Assembly (NCBI RefSeq): GCF_050947875.1
Contig: NC_134570.1
Span: 239,684,584 to 239,748,583 of the forward strand
DNA length: 64,000 bases
Direction of reading: 5' to 3'
Source: Dermacentor variabilis
Taxonomy: Eukaryota; Arthropoda; Arachnida; Ixodida; Ixodidae
In this document: piece by piece, positions 10,857 through 22,722 of the stretch
Position numbering within the stretch: position 1 is the stretch's first letter
Layout: each line of letters begins with the position of its first letter
Notes under the pieces: generated by a model
The model's database searches: none
The model's input: only the letters and a program-made list of their open reading frames with translations
Told to the model about the DNA's origin: nothing
Position numbers and translations under genes: made by a program

Positions 10857-12040
10857 GCGATCGCGCCAAGAACGAACACGCCACGGCGTCACTTGGCGCC
10901 ACTGCCGCGCTTTTTCAAAAGTCCCTAAATGATTCTGTCCCTAGGCACCTAGGATCAGGTCACGTGAGGGATATTTGTACGCACGCGAATCTCTGGTCCA
11001 CGCTAACAGTTGCCAGCGGGTCGTATGATGTTTACGCGGTGGGTTCAGTATTTGTTGGCGAAAAGTCGTCAGTAGTAGTAATGTGGCATGTCGGCTTTCG
11101 GTCTCGGTGAACTATGGTAGTGCGAGACCCGTATTTTTCAAGTGATGCTGACGATCGAAATATTAAAGTGGCGTAGCGCCTCAGCAATGTAATTTGCGAA
11201 CCGGCGCTGTGCAGCAGCGTCATCACATCGCACATGCACCTTTACCAAGTTGGTTCTTTATTCTATGCCTTTACTCGATGGGTGTCGCGGGCGGAGGTAT
11301 ACTACGTGTTCTTCGCCCTGACTTACGTCACGTAAGTAATATAATGCTTAAGCACGTGGTGTTTGCTCACAGCTGTTCACGCGTCGTTTTCAATCGTGTT
11401 CAGCGTTTGTGTGCCATCTATGACTTCATGTGATTTACTTTTATTGTGGGCTTTACGACAATTATCGCGTAGTGCTGTGAACTTAATGGAGCTTTAGTGA
11501 CATTTCATGGTCTGCCAGAATTCCACAAACTAAAATGCAGAGTAGATGTTTAATATTATTCGTACTAAGGGCGCGATAAACACGGTGAGGTGGAGCTTAA
11601 TACTGTGCCCTGTTATGTTTAGCTGCATCTGCGCCCGTTTTCGTGCTCTTAATTTTAGCAATGGGACGCAGGGTTCTGTGTAAATTAAGTTGGGACGAAT
11701 GAATGTGTATATGTGCGTCTGCAATAACTTCACTGCAACGTATTTGTGTAATGCGATGAAGCAAACAGCGTATTGCGGTGACGGGATGTATGGCTGCCCT
11801 AGTTCAAGCTTCGATGTCCCCGTTACCCTGAAGGTACTGCCCCGCCCGCTTTACTATAATCTCAGGTGCTCTTGAACGCGCTATTTACCGGTATTTTTAT
11901 TTTAACATGCTGAATGGTCCCACCGCAATACATATATGTAGCGAGGTGAAGCTTATTCAAGTTGCCAAATGCTTTGACAGTGTCAAACCTAACAGTTTTA
12001 GAAAGACATGGCCAATACAACAGCCCAGACCTTCACTTTA
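10857..12040. other. unassigned region
   Basis: No gene is recognised. A motif near 10514-10540 (aacgaacaggccacggcgtc) recurs with changes at 10870-10890 on the other side of the SINE, so the SINE sits inside a short local duplication. Confidence 0.4.
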
Positions 12041-12045
12041 ACAAT

Positions 12046-12051
12046 TTTATT
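12046..12051 (-). terminator. candidate polyadenylation signal, minus strand
   Basis: The plus strand reads TTTATT, giving AATAAA on the minus strand, followed downstream by a T/G-rich stretch (gtctgggctgttgtattgg). This is the expected layout for an mRNA 3' end and agrees with the minus-strand splice signals at 13.1-15.3 kb. Confidence 0.4.
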
Positions 12052-15000
12052 AGGACTGCCAAACTACTCTTACAGCACAGAAAAACAATGTAAACACCTC
12101 AAGAGTTGATTAGCAAGTAATTCTGGAAAGCACAAGTCCAGTGGCCAAGGGTGTGGTGAAGTGCTTTAAACATTCAACCGACACACCTTAAAAGCGCTTA
12201 GAATTTTCTAGCATATTAATGCAGGCTGATCAGATTTACTGCGATATTGGCTGCTTTACAATGAAAATAATAGTATTGGATACGAGGATGCAAGCGACTC
12301 GTGTGCTGCTTGGTTATGCAAACCACACGCGTCCCGGAAATACCCGAACAGGGTTCTTGTTTACACATGCAGCTTGTGTCCACTAATCTCTATAATGTCA
12401 GCAGTATAAAGAGAGGCTGTAAAATTAGCCCTTTTAACTTTAAAACTCCAATTTTGTTTCTTCGATACTCGTACAAGCTAAACACTACGCTGTCGTGACA
12501 GCATCTGGCTAGCTCATTGCCACATTTTGCGACAAAAGCAGTGATCACTCAGAGTTGCCTCTCCTAACACTATTCCGAGAATTCTTTAAACAGTTCATTT
12601 TTTAAAGCACGAAGCATGTCATGCCTCTCAAGTAAACTGCTTTGCACTGCACCACATCATGCCCAACTAGAAAATTAACCACGCAATAAGCTACTAGAAG
12701 TAGCTAAAGAATCAGCAGTCTTCTGAAGTCAGCTTGATTTGCAGCTCCTAAAATTGGCTATTATTCAATTAGGGGAAGGAAAGAACAGATTGAATATGCA
12801 TATGTCTGATCAGAGTTGTGGTGGTGTGCTGCAGGCTAAGGCAGTGAAAGAAAGCCGTTTTGCCATTGGTCTACCTCTGTCCCAAAACCAGGCACCGCAA
12901 CCGAGGCGACTTCACTTGTCTTTGACATACTCAAGTTCGCTTTCCCGAGCACGGAATACTCAGTCGAGGTGAGCTCAATGCACATTACCCACATTGGGAA
13001 TGCAAACACGTACGGCTAAGAGGATGCCACCTTGACGAAGCAGACACCACAAACCTCAAATTAACAAATGACACCAACTATCCCAACTGCCAGACCCTCC
13101 ATTAAAACCGGAAGGGTAGTACACTTACCTAGCATGGGCAACTGGGGCCTTCATCCAGAGTGTCAGTGCGACTCTTCTCCAAGAGGCCGCGACCATTATC
13201 CATTATTCCACATTCAATTAAACATCCAATTAAGCCACATTCACAAAATCAGGGTTTAAGGCTGGGACCATTTCCTTATGCACTTGAGTCTGCAGAATGT
13301 GAAGGTGTTGAGGAATCGCTGGCAACACGCATCCTTCACACACTGCAAAGAGCGACATGCAAACTAGAGCTTACTGGGGCAACATCCAGCCCTGACAAGC
13401 ACCTGCTGCAACTTTTGGTTGAGTAAGCCAACCTGCATATTGCATACTTAAATTGAGCCACATGCAAAAAACCCTGATCAATGTTCTTCACAAGACTCAG
13501 CAGGCAAGATGACATGCTAAGAAACTTGCCAGAGACTAGTGGATAGCACACACTTGTCTCTGCGCGTCATTTGAATGTATAGGTCTCAGGAAGATGCGAC
13601 ACATTCTCGGCTATAACAGGATGAACCAAATACTGTAATACTATTGAAAACATGCTGCTCGATCTTCAGTGCACATCTCAGTAATTTGAGGAATAAGCTA
13701 CAGATGCTTTCCCGACCGCCTCACAGTGTCTGACCATCACCAGAGTTGTACGCACCTTAATGACCACTTGCGAAGGAAGGAATGGAAAGCCTCTTCACGA
13801 TGGCGGAACCTGTTGTTGCTCTCGAACATCTCAACACTTGAAGCGCATGTGGGAAAGATGAAGTCATTTTGCAGATGTTGAGGAATCTTGCCGAAACGAG
13901 GAAGCAAGCACCATTGCTTGTAATCAATGATATCTGGAACATTGGAATTCCCCACAGAGTGAATACACTTGGTCATGATGCCACTACCGAAACTAGGCAA
14001 GAAACCTAACACCATAACCATCCTTTGATCAGTCTCACTCACACTGACAGTGCGTCAATTGACTGAAGGAATCTGCGTCGCGAGGCTGAACCACCATATG
14101 GGAAAGACAAGACTATTTCCACCTGTGCCAGATTGGTTTTTGGCTGAATGTTGACACGTGTGACAATAGCCTCTTTCTGCATCAAAGCATCGCCAAACCA
14201 GCCGCTTCGGAGGAAAGATATATGGGTTCATAGTCACAGTCGAACGAAGAAGAATGTTGAGCACAGTCTGTAATGAGGACGTACTGGTGGCCTATCATGA
14301 AGCCTGCCCAGGCCTTAGGGTTTCCAGTATTGCCAAAGCCTCTTATGCAATCAAATGTTTGAAATATGAAGTTACAGTAAACAGCCAAATACTTTTACCA
14401 ACTGCACAGGTGGAAATGCGGGTAAAACCCGGACCAGCACACTTGGTTGCAGGAGTGATTCGCTGATGAGGTAAGAAGGTGACTTAACAGTTGGTGATAA
14501 GGTATACTGAATGCAGGTATGTACAGTATGTACATGTACCGTTAGGTTAAAACAGATGAATTTTCTCCAAAGCAATATCAAAAGCTCATTTTTTTCAGGA
14601 TGCCACTCACGTGCTTTAGGCAAGTTTGGACAGGGTTATATAAAGCTGGATAGGCAAAATGATACAACTTGATACAGCTGTTAAGCTTAATATTCTTCCT
14701 GGGCTAAATTCTGGCTCCTTGAACTCATTCAAGATCATTAACTGTAGCACCAAAGTAGTGGACCACTACCAGAACAAAGCATGTAGTGTGCCTATCTCAA
14801 TTCTTGTGCTTATGCCAGCCTTCTTTTTTACAGCAATAGCTGCTATGTGCTAACTCCCCTGGTTGTTCTAATGTCTACTGGTGCTGTCACTGGAATTCCC
14901 AAATTTCTTTCTAGAATATTGCAAATAAAGTTTTCATTGTGCTGCGAGGTTTCAAACATACGATCAAAAGATTGGCAGTTCACAATTCTATATTTCAACC

Positions 15001-15320
15001 ACTCTGTTGAAGGTACAGTCATGGTGAATACTGATCCTGGAGAGCGCAATCAAGCCAACAGGTGCCATGGTTGGCTACCACCCGCTCAATGTCTGCATAT
15101 TGTATGTAGAGTTGGCGTCCACGCTTTCAAGTTCTGAAACATCACCTTCCCACTTGTGAAGGCAGTCCTATGTTAATTTTTCTTCTTACATGTAATGACA
15201 GTGATTGGGTGCATCTGCTTCATTAATCTCCTTCTAGTGCTTGGCTTCTCAGATTTACTGGCTGGGACTGTTGGTATCTTGTTTTCCTCGAGCACAGCGC
15301 AAGACCTAGCAATGGGTAGC
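12052..15320 (-). other. candidate spliced host transcription unit, product unknown
   Basis: Several minus-strand signals line up. A strong acceptor (pyrimidine-rich, ending atatttag) precedes 15320 and a donor gtaagaaga begins at 15189, enclosing an open 131-nt exon. A possible acceptor near 15025 is followed by an open stretch containing VPSTEWLKYRIVNCQ. An open stretch at 14388-14230 contains KAWAGFMIGHQYVLITDC. A donor AAG|GTGCGT lies at 13755 and a donor TAG|GTAAGT at 13128, with AATAAA at 12051. The WAGFMIGHQYVL block weakly resembles the start of a trypsin-like domain, but no catalytic residues were found and frames do not join cleanly everywhere. It could be a diverged gene, a pseudogene or a non-coding transcript. 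Confidence 0.3.
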
Positions 15321-18300
15321 CTAAATATAGATTTGAGAAAACCAAAACCAATTAAGCGGTAAGCTAAAGGGTTGTTTTGGTGGAGACCAGTGACCAAATC
15401 CGGATATGAAAGAGGAGGGAGAAAAGACGAGTCTTTCCACTTCAACACTGCGAGGCACAACTCCCACAAATAAATACGACTCATACTTAATTTACTTCCT
15501 TAAAGGAGATTACTGACTTGCACTGGCAAGTGTTCACTTCAACAAACACAGCCTTAAGCAAGCTTCCTATGCATATTTCACCAGCTACTGCATCATTGTT
15601 CCGCATTACAAGTGAAACTGCAATTTTCTTTATGTCACAACTTGCCCAATTTCGTGTTTTGCAGTAGGATGTTAGCAGTGTTATTAAGGCACTTAAATAC
15701 TCATTAATAGTAGTAGAGAAAAAAAATAAAAGTAAGAAAGCAGTGGCTTTTTGTGCACAGACTGGCTACACCTGGTGCTCTCATGGTAATCTGTTCCCTA
15801 TCTGCTAAACTATTCTAAACAAAAATAGCTTCTACACAATTATTGTGCAAAGTCAGACCACAACTAAACCAGAGGCATCCTTGGTAAGCAACGTATATTT
15901 ATTTGGTGACATTTTCTGCGGCCCTGCTATTGGGCTTTCTTTCCTTCCTTCTCAGCTGTGCAGGTTCATTAAGAAGTGATGAGACAGTTTGACAATTTAA
16001 ATCATTGAAAGACTTAGCGAAACCTTTTCGGGTTGTTTCTTGGTTTAATACTTTGCACATTGCCTTTTAAGACATGTTTTCGATGTTTCTTTTTCTTTTT
16101 TAATGTGTAGGGCATGTTAACACTTTTTACACCATGTCAAGTATGTGGTGCAATAGAGTTCTTGGATGGAGTCTTGCCTTTCATTCTGTACAATATCATG
16201 TCGGTTTTTTGTGTCCAAGGCTGTTTTACATTTGAGTGTGATTGTAGCATTCTGCTAAGTTTTGCCTCTGTCACCCAAGCTTGAAAGCTTGCTACTCACT
16301 GCTGGTAGCATGACGCATGTGATTTTTTTTCAATAAAAGGAAGTCTGTCACTTATCCTGTGCACTGGTTGTCTTTGTCTTGTTGAATTGCAATTTGCTGT
16401 CTATATTTGCTCTGTTGTTAAATTTCAGATTAGGAATGGCTATCATGGTTGACATCATTTAACCATATTGCACACAATGTGGATGATATGTACTAGGAAT
16501 ATATGGCCACCATAAACATAATCAATAGAAGTTAATAATTCAAGAATAGTGCCTTTGCATGGTGGTACAGCCATGAATTGTGGCTATAAGGTACCAGCGG
16601 TGCAGGTAGCATTGCTTCAGCAGAATATAGTTCAACTCTACTACTTTCAAACATCATTGCTTTTATCTGCATTTGTATAGCGCCAGTTCCTGTGAACAAC
16701 ACGCATCTGCTGCAAAGAGTGGCTCGCACCTGCAGTTTGGGCCAATGAATAGCCAATATTCTGCCCGTTTCTATGTTATTAGCATATTATTAAAGGCAGT
16801 CGTTTTTATAGTAGCCTGTCTACCCAGTGTAGAAGTCATTGCGGGGTGTTAGGATCTCGTGCACATCTTCAGCTCTGCAAGGAACACAGCATCTGGCACA
16901 TAGTTTGTCACAGGCCATGTCTTCAGGGCAAGTTGAGTTTACTCGCAAAGGGAGAACTAAGCTTGTTGAAATTAAAGTAAACCGCCTGTACACTCAGTGG
17001 CCTTCTTCATTTTGTGTGACATGTGGTTATAGTGATGACCCTTGCTTTATGCACTTCTTGTCCGGCAGCAGTATTTTGCTTTTGAAACACTCAGGATAGC
17101 TTTCAGCAAGCTGGACAGGAATAACAGTGAAAAACCAGCTGGTATTAATTGTCGAACTTATCATGCAAAGTTTCATACAGTATGATGAGGGCGTAAATAA
17201 ATGAGGTGTTCAAGGCCTTGCAGCACATGTCATGAGTTTGGAGCAACATGACGTATAGCACTTTTTTAATCGCATGCTATAGGTTCAGCAGGTGTGGCCA
17301 TGGTTGAAGTGCAGCGCAAGGTCAGGAAAACAGATATCTGTTAGTAGCACCCTGGTAAAGGAGACGCTGGGAAAACTAGTGGGAAGCCTGTTGAACATCT
17401 GGTTGACCCAGCTGCTGGCTTCACCAGGCAAAGCGTGATAAAGAGAAGTCAGCACATCAGAAGGTTTTTACATATAAGCACGGTGCTGAGGTTCTGTGTG
17501 ATAACACGCCAACAAACCTTAGTGTGCAAGCTATGCACGACCAACTACATATGCCTTCTGCTCGGACAAAGAACGGCTCATTGTAACTAACGAGGATGGA
17601 GTGGACAAAAAAACAGCAGCTCCATTAATCTGGTCTCACTGGTATCAACAATGTTTTGTAAGTGTGCATCGTTATACTCCCAAATGCCTTCTTGGGTGAC
17701 AACAGCAAGGACCAGTTTGCGGCAAGGGGTAATAGACATCTTTACAAGCTAAACTTGCATGCATGCATGGAGAGCACATTGTGTCCAAAAAGTAGGCACT
17801 TCACAGGAGCACTGGAGAAGGAACAGATTATTAACAGTGGGCGAAGACAAGCTACTAAACACCCAATACTGTTGCCATGTAACGACCTCTGAAACAATCC
17901 CTCTCAAAGAGGAAATCATCTTTGTGTGTCCATAAAGAGGGCAGACAGGCAAAGCCCCTTCAGAAATGCTGCCAGCTTCAAAAGGCCCACTTTGCACATC
18001 CTGAATGCTTCCTTCTTAGACATTGCTGGGTGCAAGCATTCTAGTGTCCAAAAGTTGTCATTGAGAGCACTGTTGGTTTGGTGGCAATACAGTTTAGAAG
18101 CGATTGCAACAAACCTCCCTTCCTAGTTGGTCTGGAAGCTCACAGTGCTCAGGAAGAACACCATGAGACAAGCAAGGTGACTGGATGCCTCCAAGCCCTT
18201 GCTCGTTTATCACACTCTTCTGTTAGTAACAACCAAGAGACCTGAAACCAACAAGCTCAAGTTCCGAACTCATGTGGTTACTGTGGAGGATCCATAATAA

Positions 18301-19040
18301 AAAGCACAAAAACAGAAAACTCAAGGGAAAGGACAAAGCACCATTCAACACTTAGTATTGCTGCAGCCCACCCCCTTCTTTTGTTTTGTCTGGTCGTGCA
18401 ACACTTTTTTACAATATATAGGCATGAACTTCTCTTGTGCGCAGCTTACTGCATAGAGCCTAGGTGATGTTCCCAATCAGTGCCCGATTTTTATATACAC
18501 TATGTGCTGGCTTAAAGAGGCTCGAAACACTGCAATGGAAGCCTCTAGTGGAAAAGATGCCTGGAAGAAAAAAAAGAAGCTGTGCTGCAACCATCTTGGC
18601 AACATCTTGTCCCCTTAATAAAAATTGTGCTTCCATATCAACTTCAGCCCTCCAGTTTAATGTACCAGCGCACTTATGAACGAATCCATTCTCAAAGAGT
18701 ACGTGCAATCCAGCTTGGGCATGAATCCGCATTGTGCTCCTGCATTGAAGGTAAATAACGCGTTCCATAATGTCAAATGTGCTTTAGAGGGTTTCCCTGC
18801 AATATGAATTTGTAATGTACAAAGAATCGTCAATGAAGCTTACTACGAGCACAGATGCGCTTGCAAATTATATCACAATTGAATATAATGAGCACAGTGT
18901 AAACCTATGTGCACTACCACTCTTAGTGTGCTTTACTGCACGATGCTTATTTCCACCCATGTATTGCGGTGTAGCAAGCTACAAAAGAAACGTTGCATAA
19001 CTGGGCTTTTTAAGATTACCTTTCTCGCAACACACCAATG
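15321..19040. other. unassigned region with a plus-strand polyadenylation signal
   Basis: No coding gene is recognised. AATAAA at 16332-16337 on the plus strand, preceded by poly-T and followed by a GT-rich stretch (ctggttgtctttgtcttgtt), looks like a genuine mRNA 3' end, but the upstream coding part was not identified. Confidence 0.35.
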
Positions 19041-19044
19041 TTTC

Positions 19045-19285
19045 GCGAAGAAAGGGGGTTAACCGAGGGGCCCGATTTTTATGTCATATCATGAGAAGCC
19101 AACAAACACTGACACCAAGGACAACATAGGGGAAATTGTGCTGAATAAATGAAATGAAGAAACGATAAACTAGTGGAATTAAAGTGGATGAAAAAACAAC
19201 TTGCCGCAGGTGGGAGCCGAACCCACAACCTTCGCATTTTGTTTCGCGGTGATACATACGTTTCGCGGTGATACATAAGCAATGC
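19045..19285 (-). mobile_element. second tRNA-derived SINE type
   Basis: On the minus strand a tRNA 3'-half-like head (ggttgtgggttcggctccc, containing a B box, about 19203-19226) leads into a body with aatttcccctatgttgtcc and ends near the sequence gggcccctcggttaac at about 19050-19065. A 17-bp string, tttcgcggtgatacata, is directly duplicated at the head side (19242-19258 and 19261-19277). The element differs from the Ruka-like copies. The head is incomplete. Confidence 0.6.
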
Positions 19286-19289
19286 ACTG

Positions 19290-20073
19290 CGGTGAAGGAT
19301 ACTAAAAGTGGAATGGGGCCACTGTCACTGGATATAAGACTCGCGCACTCGCCGCTTCTCAGGTCGCCTAAGTGGTCATACTATGCTGGGTGATAGTGGC
19401 CCCCTTCCACATTTAGTATACTTCACCGCGTAACTAAAATGTACTGCGGCGAAGAAGCAGCGCATTTGTATTGAGTGAATAAACAAATGATTTTTACAAC
19501 AGCAAAGAAATAAACGCACACCATGCATCAGTCTACCACATGGAAGAGCGTCGCAACAAACAGTAGCTGATTCACACAGGCCGTGTAGCCCACTTGTTAG
19601 TCATAAAGGATATTATGTGCAATTCAACATTTCAGACACAGAAATATGTTTACATTCATACTCCTTGCGTAATAAAACTGCCAGAACTTCCACAATAGAA
19701 AGTAGTCTGCAACACACACACACGTAAATAACACAGACATATGCCTCGTTTTCAACTTGGTCGTCATACAAATGACATGTAGCTAGGCAAAACGTGAACT
19801 TTTTTCAAGACGCATGCTTTTTGGGCTCAGGAGCCGGAGCGCCCTATGCATTGCAGCGAGGCGGCGAGTGCGGACGGGACGCGGATTTCGGTGGCGGCGC
19901 TGTAGTCGCGTGGGCTGGCTCCCTCCGCTGCTTCGCCACAGAATAAAGGGCGCTCATTCGTGCGGGCTTGATTCCCGACGTCGACTGTTTTTTTGGTGTT
20001 TCAACCTACCGTTCAAGTCTGTTTCGCGCGCAGTCGGCTGAACACGTGAGAAGTAGGAAGGTCGAAACGTCAA
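19290..20073. other. unassigned, GC-rich towards the right
   Basis: Nothing is recognised up to about 19800. From 19815 to 20040 the sequence is markedly more GC- and CpG-rich than its surroundings and precedes the THAP/P-element remains, so it could be that element's 5' region. Confidence 0.35.
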
Positions 20074-21144
20074 TGGCAACGACACTGCTTCGCTCCCGGC
20101 TGTGAAACAGGATATGTGGAAAAAAGGAAAGCAACCGTCGTTGTTCACCGCGCCGAAAGATGAATAAACATGGCGAATTTGGGAACGCAACTTGCCCCAC
20201 CAAGACAAGAAACTCGACGAAACATGTGCTGTTTGTGTGCGAAACATGCTAAAAGAGTAGGTGGATTTTTAAGCGATTCAACTGCAGATGGCCTTAGGGT
20301 GACGATATCCAGGACATTATCACTGCTGGATTATCTTGTCAGCCAGGGATTTAGGTTTGTTATGACATCCAGGTTAAGCCATGATTCGCTGGAAAACTTT
20401 TTCGGTATAGTCAGGCAATCATGTGGGTTTAATGACCATCCAACACCAACGCAGTTTCTAATTGTCGTTAATTGCCTATCCTTTTATAACCTTACAAAAA
20501 TAGTACGCTCAGGCAATGCTGACCTTAATGGAGCTAGTGGAGAAATGAGTTATCTCCTGACTCCGCAAGATGCTCCAGCTCAATAAGCCAGGGCTGCTGC
20601 AATCGACCATCTCATTGACGTAGGAAACCTGGCTTCAGCCGAGCACATGCTTCGTAGTATTCCTGCATGCTGAGCACAGAGAGTTGGTGGAGCAGAAAAG
20701 CAATGACCGTCTAATACATTACAGGGAAGGGTATGTTGCTCGAAAGTTTCTGAAGTGTTATGACTGCATGCCTTGCAAGGCCTTTCTTTTGGAAACCCCC
20801 AATAGGAAAGCAGTAACTCTGAGTTCACTGTGACATGCGACAAGGGAGGGTTGTTATATCCTTCACTGGAGCTTTTCCGGGCAGTGAAGAAGTTGGAGGA
20901 CATCTTCACTGTGTTCTTCAGCCGAGAGAAACTCTGCAGTGACAGCGTAGTGGATGTAATGTTGCTAGTGAAGGAGAACTTCGGCTATGCCTTAGGCTGC
21001 AGCCAGCACTCATATGCGCTCACAACAGAGTTGACCAAGTTCTATGTGCTGACCAGGCTGCACTTCTATGTAAAAGGGATCAACCAATCGCGACAGGAAT
21101 GGCGTAAAAAGAAATTGCACGCGAAGATAAGCCGTTCCTCATAG
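20074..21144 (+). pseudogene. P-element-like (THAP) transposase, internally deleted
   Basis: The start resembles a THAP zinc finger: CFAPGCETGY at about 20078-20110, then SLFTAPKDE in another frame up to 20164, so one indel lies inside the finger. Most of the catalytic region is missing. The frame 20170-20586 holds the conserved late block of P/THAP9 transposases, TSRLSHDSLENFFG followed by a GFNDHPTPTQF-like motif. A further frame at 20830-21144 matches the C-terminal region (around GGLLYPS and KFYVLTRLHFYVK). Known relatives are Drosophila P transposase and vertebrate THAP9, which bind and cut DNA in a GTP-dependent way. The three pieces are separated by frameshifts and stops, so this is a dead copy. 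Confidence 0.8.
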
Positions 21145-21208
21145 TGCCTCTCTCGTAGCAGCCGTGCACTTTGAGAAAGGAGTAGCTGCCCATCTTTTGT
21201 ACCAATAA

Positions 21209-21275
21209 AGCAAAATAAAGAGAACTCGTGGTGGCCAAAAACAATTTGGCCACCACGAGTTCTCTTTATTTTGCT
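21209..21275. repeat. perfect 31-bp inverted repeat downstream of the P-like element
   Basis: The arms at 21209-21239 and 21245-21275 are exact reverse complements separated by 5 nt (aacaa). The left arm begins inside an AATAAAGCAAAATAAAG string, just after the transposase C-terminus. It would form a stable hairpin. It may be an inverted duplication of the element's 3' end or two abutting ends. Confidence 0.9.
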
Positions 21276-21279
21276 GTGC

Positions 21280-21770
21280 TACGAAATTTCGCTATCTTTG
21301 GTAACCATTACGACCGCATAATAGTGGCATCACCATAGGATTAACTCCCTAGCTTTCAGTGGATATATGCTTTCGTAAACAAAATCGCACTAAAAGTAAT
21401 AAAACCTCATCATATCTGGCCTCTGTTCCGAATGTGTTAGTACACGTACCGCAATTGTTTGGCTCACTTCAACTTGTGAATGCGATTGGGTACTGACCTG
21501 TATAAGAATTGTTAATGGCAAATGAATTAAGCAATTTACCCATTCACATATTTACCTCTTCTACGGTGTTCGCAAGCTTTTAGTTTAGAAATCAGTCACA
21601 TCGTCGTGCGGCCGTTAGTCTGCACTCATTGGGTCGGCTTTATTTTCACGCAAGCTTGAAGAACGTCCGCCTTTCCACCTTTCTCTGTGTCTTGACTTAA
21701 TTTCAGAGGAAGTTTTCAGAAAACATGCTACGGAGCTGCGCGCTTTCTTTTTTTCGGCGCGACACCAAGC
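21280..21770. other. unassigned spacer
   Basis: No coding or repeat signature is seen between the palindrome and the left target duplication of the LTR element. Confidence 0.4.
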
Positions 21771-21774
21771 GCAC

Positions 21775-22407
21775 TGTTACGTTTCGCCTACGACGCGCGG
21801 TATAGACGGCGCGGATGCAACGGACGCCGGGGCTTCGTTCAAAGCGGCGGACATTTTGGCCCGTTCGGCGCCGCCGCTACGCCTCCCCGCCAAGCGCGTC
21901 CAGGCATGTTCCAATGCCACGTGTCTTCGTGTGCGCGTATGTGTGTGTGTGCATGTTGGTGCCCACGCTTGTCAAAGCGCGGCAGCCGGGGAGAGGAGCT
22001 CCCCAAGTGTGAAGCGAGGAGGTCTGACGGCGCCGGCCCGGCGGATGCGTCACTACACTCGTCTCAACATGTCTCTCAGCCTGTCCGTGCCCCGTCACGT
22101 GGGCCTCCGACGAGGCGTTCCTTCTTCCCCTCGACTCCGAGAGTATAAGAGCAGCTGCTCCCGGACGCCGAGAGAGGCTCCGATTTCTTCTGTTGAGTTA
22201 CGTGCCCTCCCGTCTCTCCACTTCGGTCGACCTGACCGCCCGCTCTTATGCGATGATAGAATAAACAAGTTGTTCTGTTAGCAGTCGACTCATGCTTTGC
22301 TCGGACCTTCGGATGCTTCCAGTTGTGCCCCAGGCCGCCAGGCCAACGCTACCCTTGGGGCTTGCGACCCATCTGCAATAACGGGTGTCAGCACTGAGGT
22401 TCCAACA
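21775..22407 (+). repeat. 5' LTR
   Basis: TG...CA ends are present. A TATA-like box (gagagtataagagc, about 22138-22151) and an AATAAA (22260-22265) define a plausible U3-R-U5 layout. It differs from the 3' LTR by indels of 2 and 10 bp in the TATA region and by a handful of substitutions, so insertion is not very old. Confidence 0.9.
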
Positions 22408-22722
22408 ACTGTATGCCAGCGGTGAGATCGCGACAACGGAGGCCAGCAGCGAAAATATGCAGTTGACTGTATGCTGAGCAGCTCAACGACCATCCGGGAG
22501 CAGTGCAACGAGCCCTGTGTGATGACTGGTTGCCTGCAGCGGAACGACTGCGCTGAATTCTTGGCTGAGAGGTTTGGCGAGTGCGGGACTTTCTTCTACT
22601 GAGTTTTGCCAGGCTTTTGTTAGTGTCAGAAACAGAGCTGGTAATTGTGGTTGTCGTTGCTGCCGGGTTAGTTTGCGGCAAGACAATAGTAGGCAGTAGA
22701 GAAAGCAGCATTCAGAGCAGCC
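22408..22722 (+). other. element leader
   Basis: Untranslated region between the LTR and gag. The sequence directly after the LTR (actgtatgccagcggtgag) does not match a tRNA 3' end that I recognise, so the primer-binding site is unresolved. Confidence 0.5.

Noticed and set aside
13737..14388. Serine protease gene
   Set aside because: The WAGFMIGHQYVLITDC block only vaguely resembles the region around the catalytic His; no His, Asp or Ser triad motif or GDSGG was found, so no function is given.
19814..20041. Arg-rich open frame in the GC-rich stretch
   Set aside because: Composition is explained by high GC content; no homology or splice context is visible.
21815..22281. Open frames within the 5' LTR and their twins at 26107-26476
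   Set aside because: They lie in the LTR repeats, have no domain and exist twice because the LTR does; they are non-coding.
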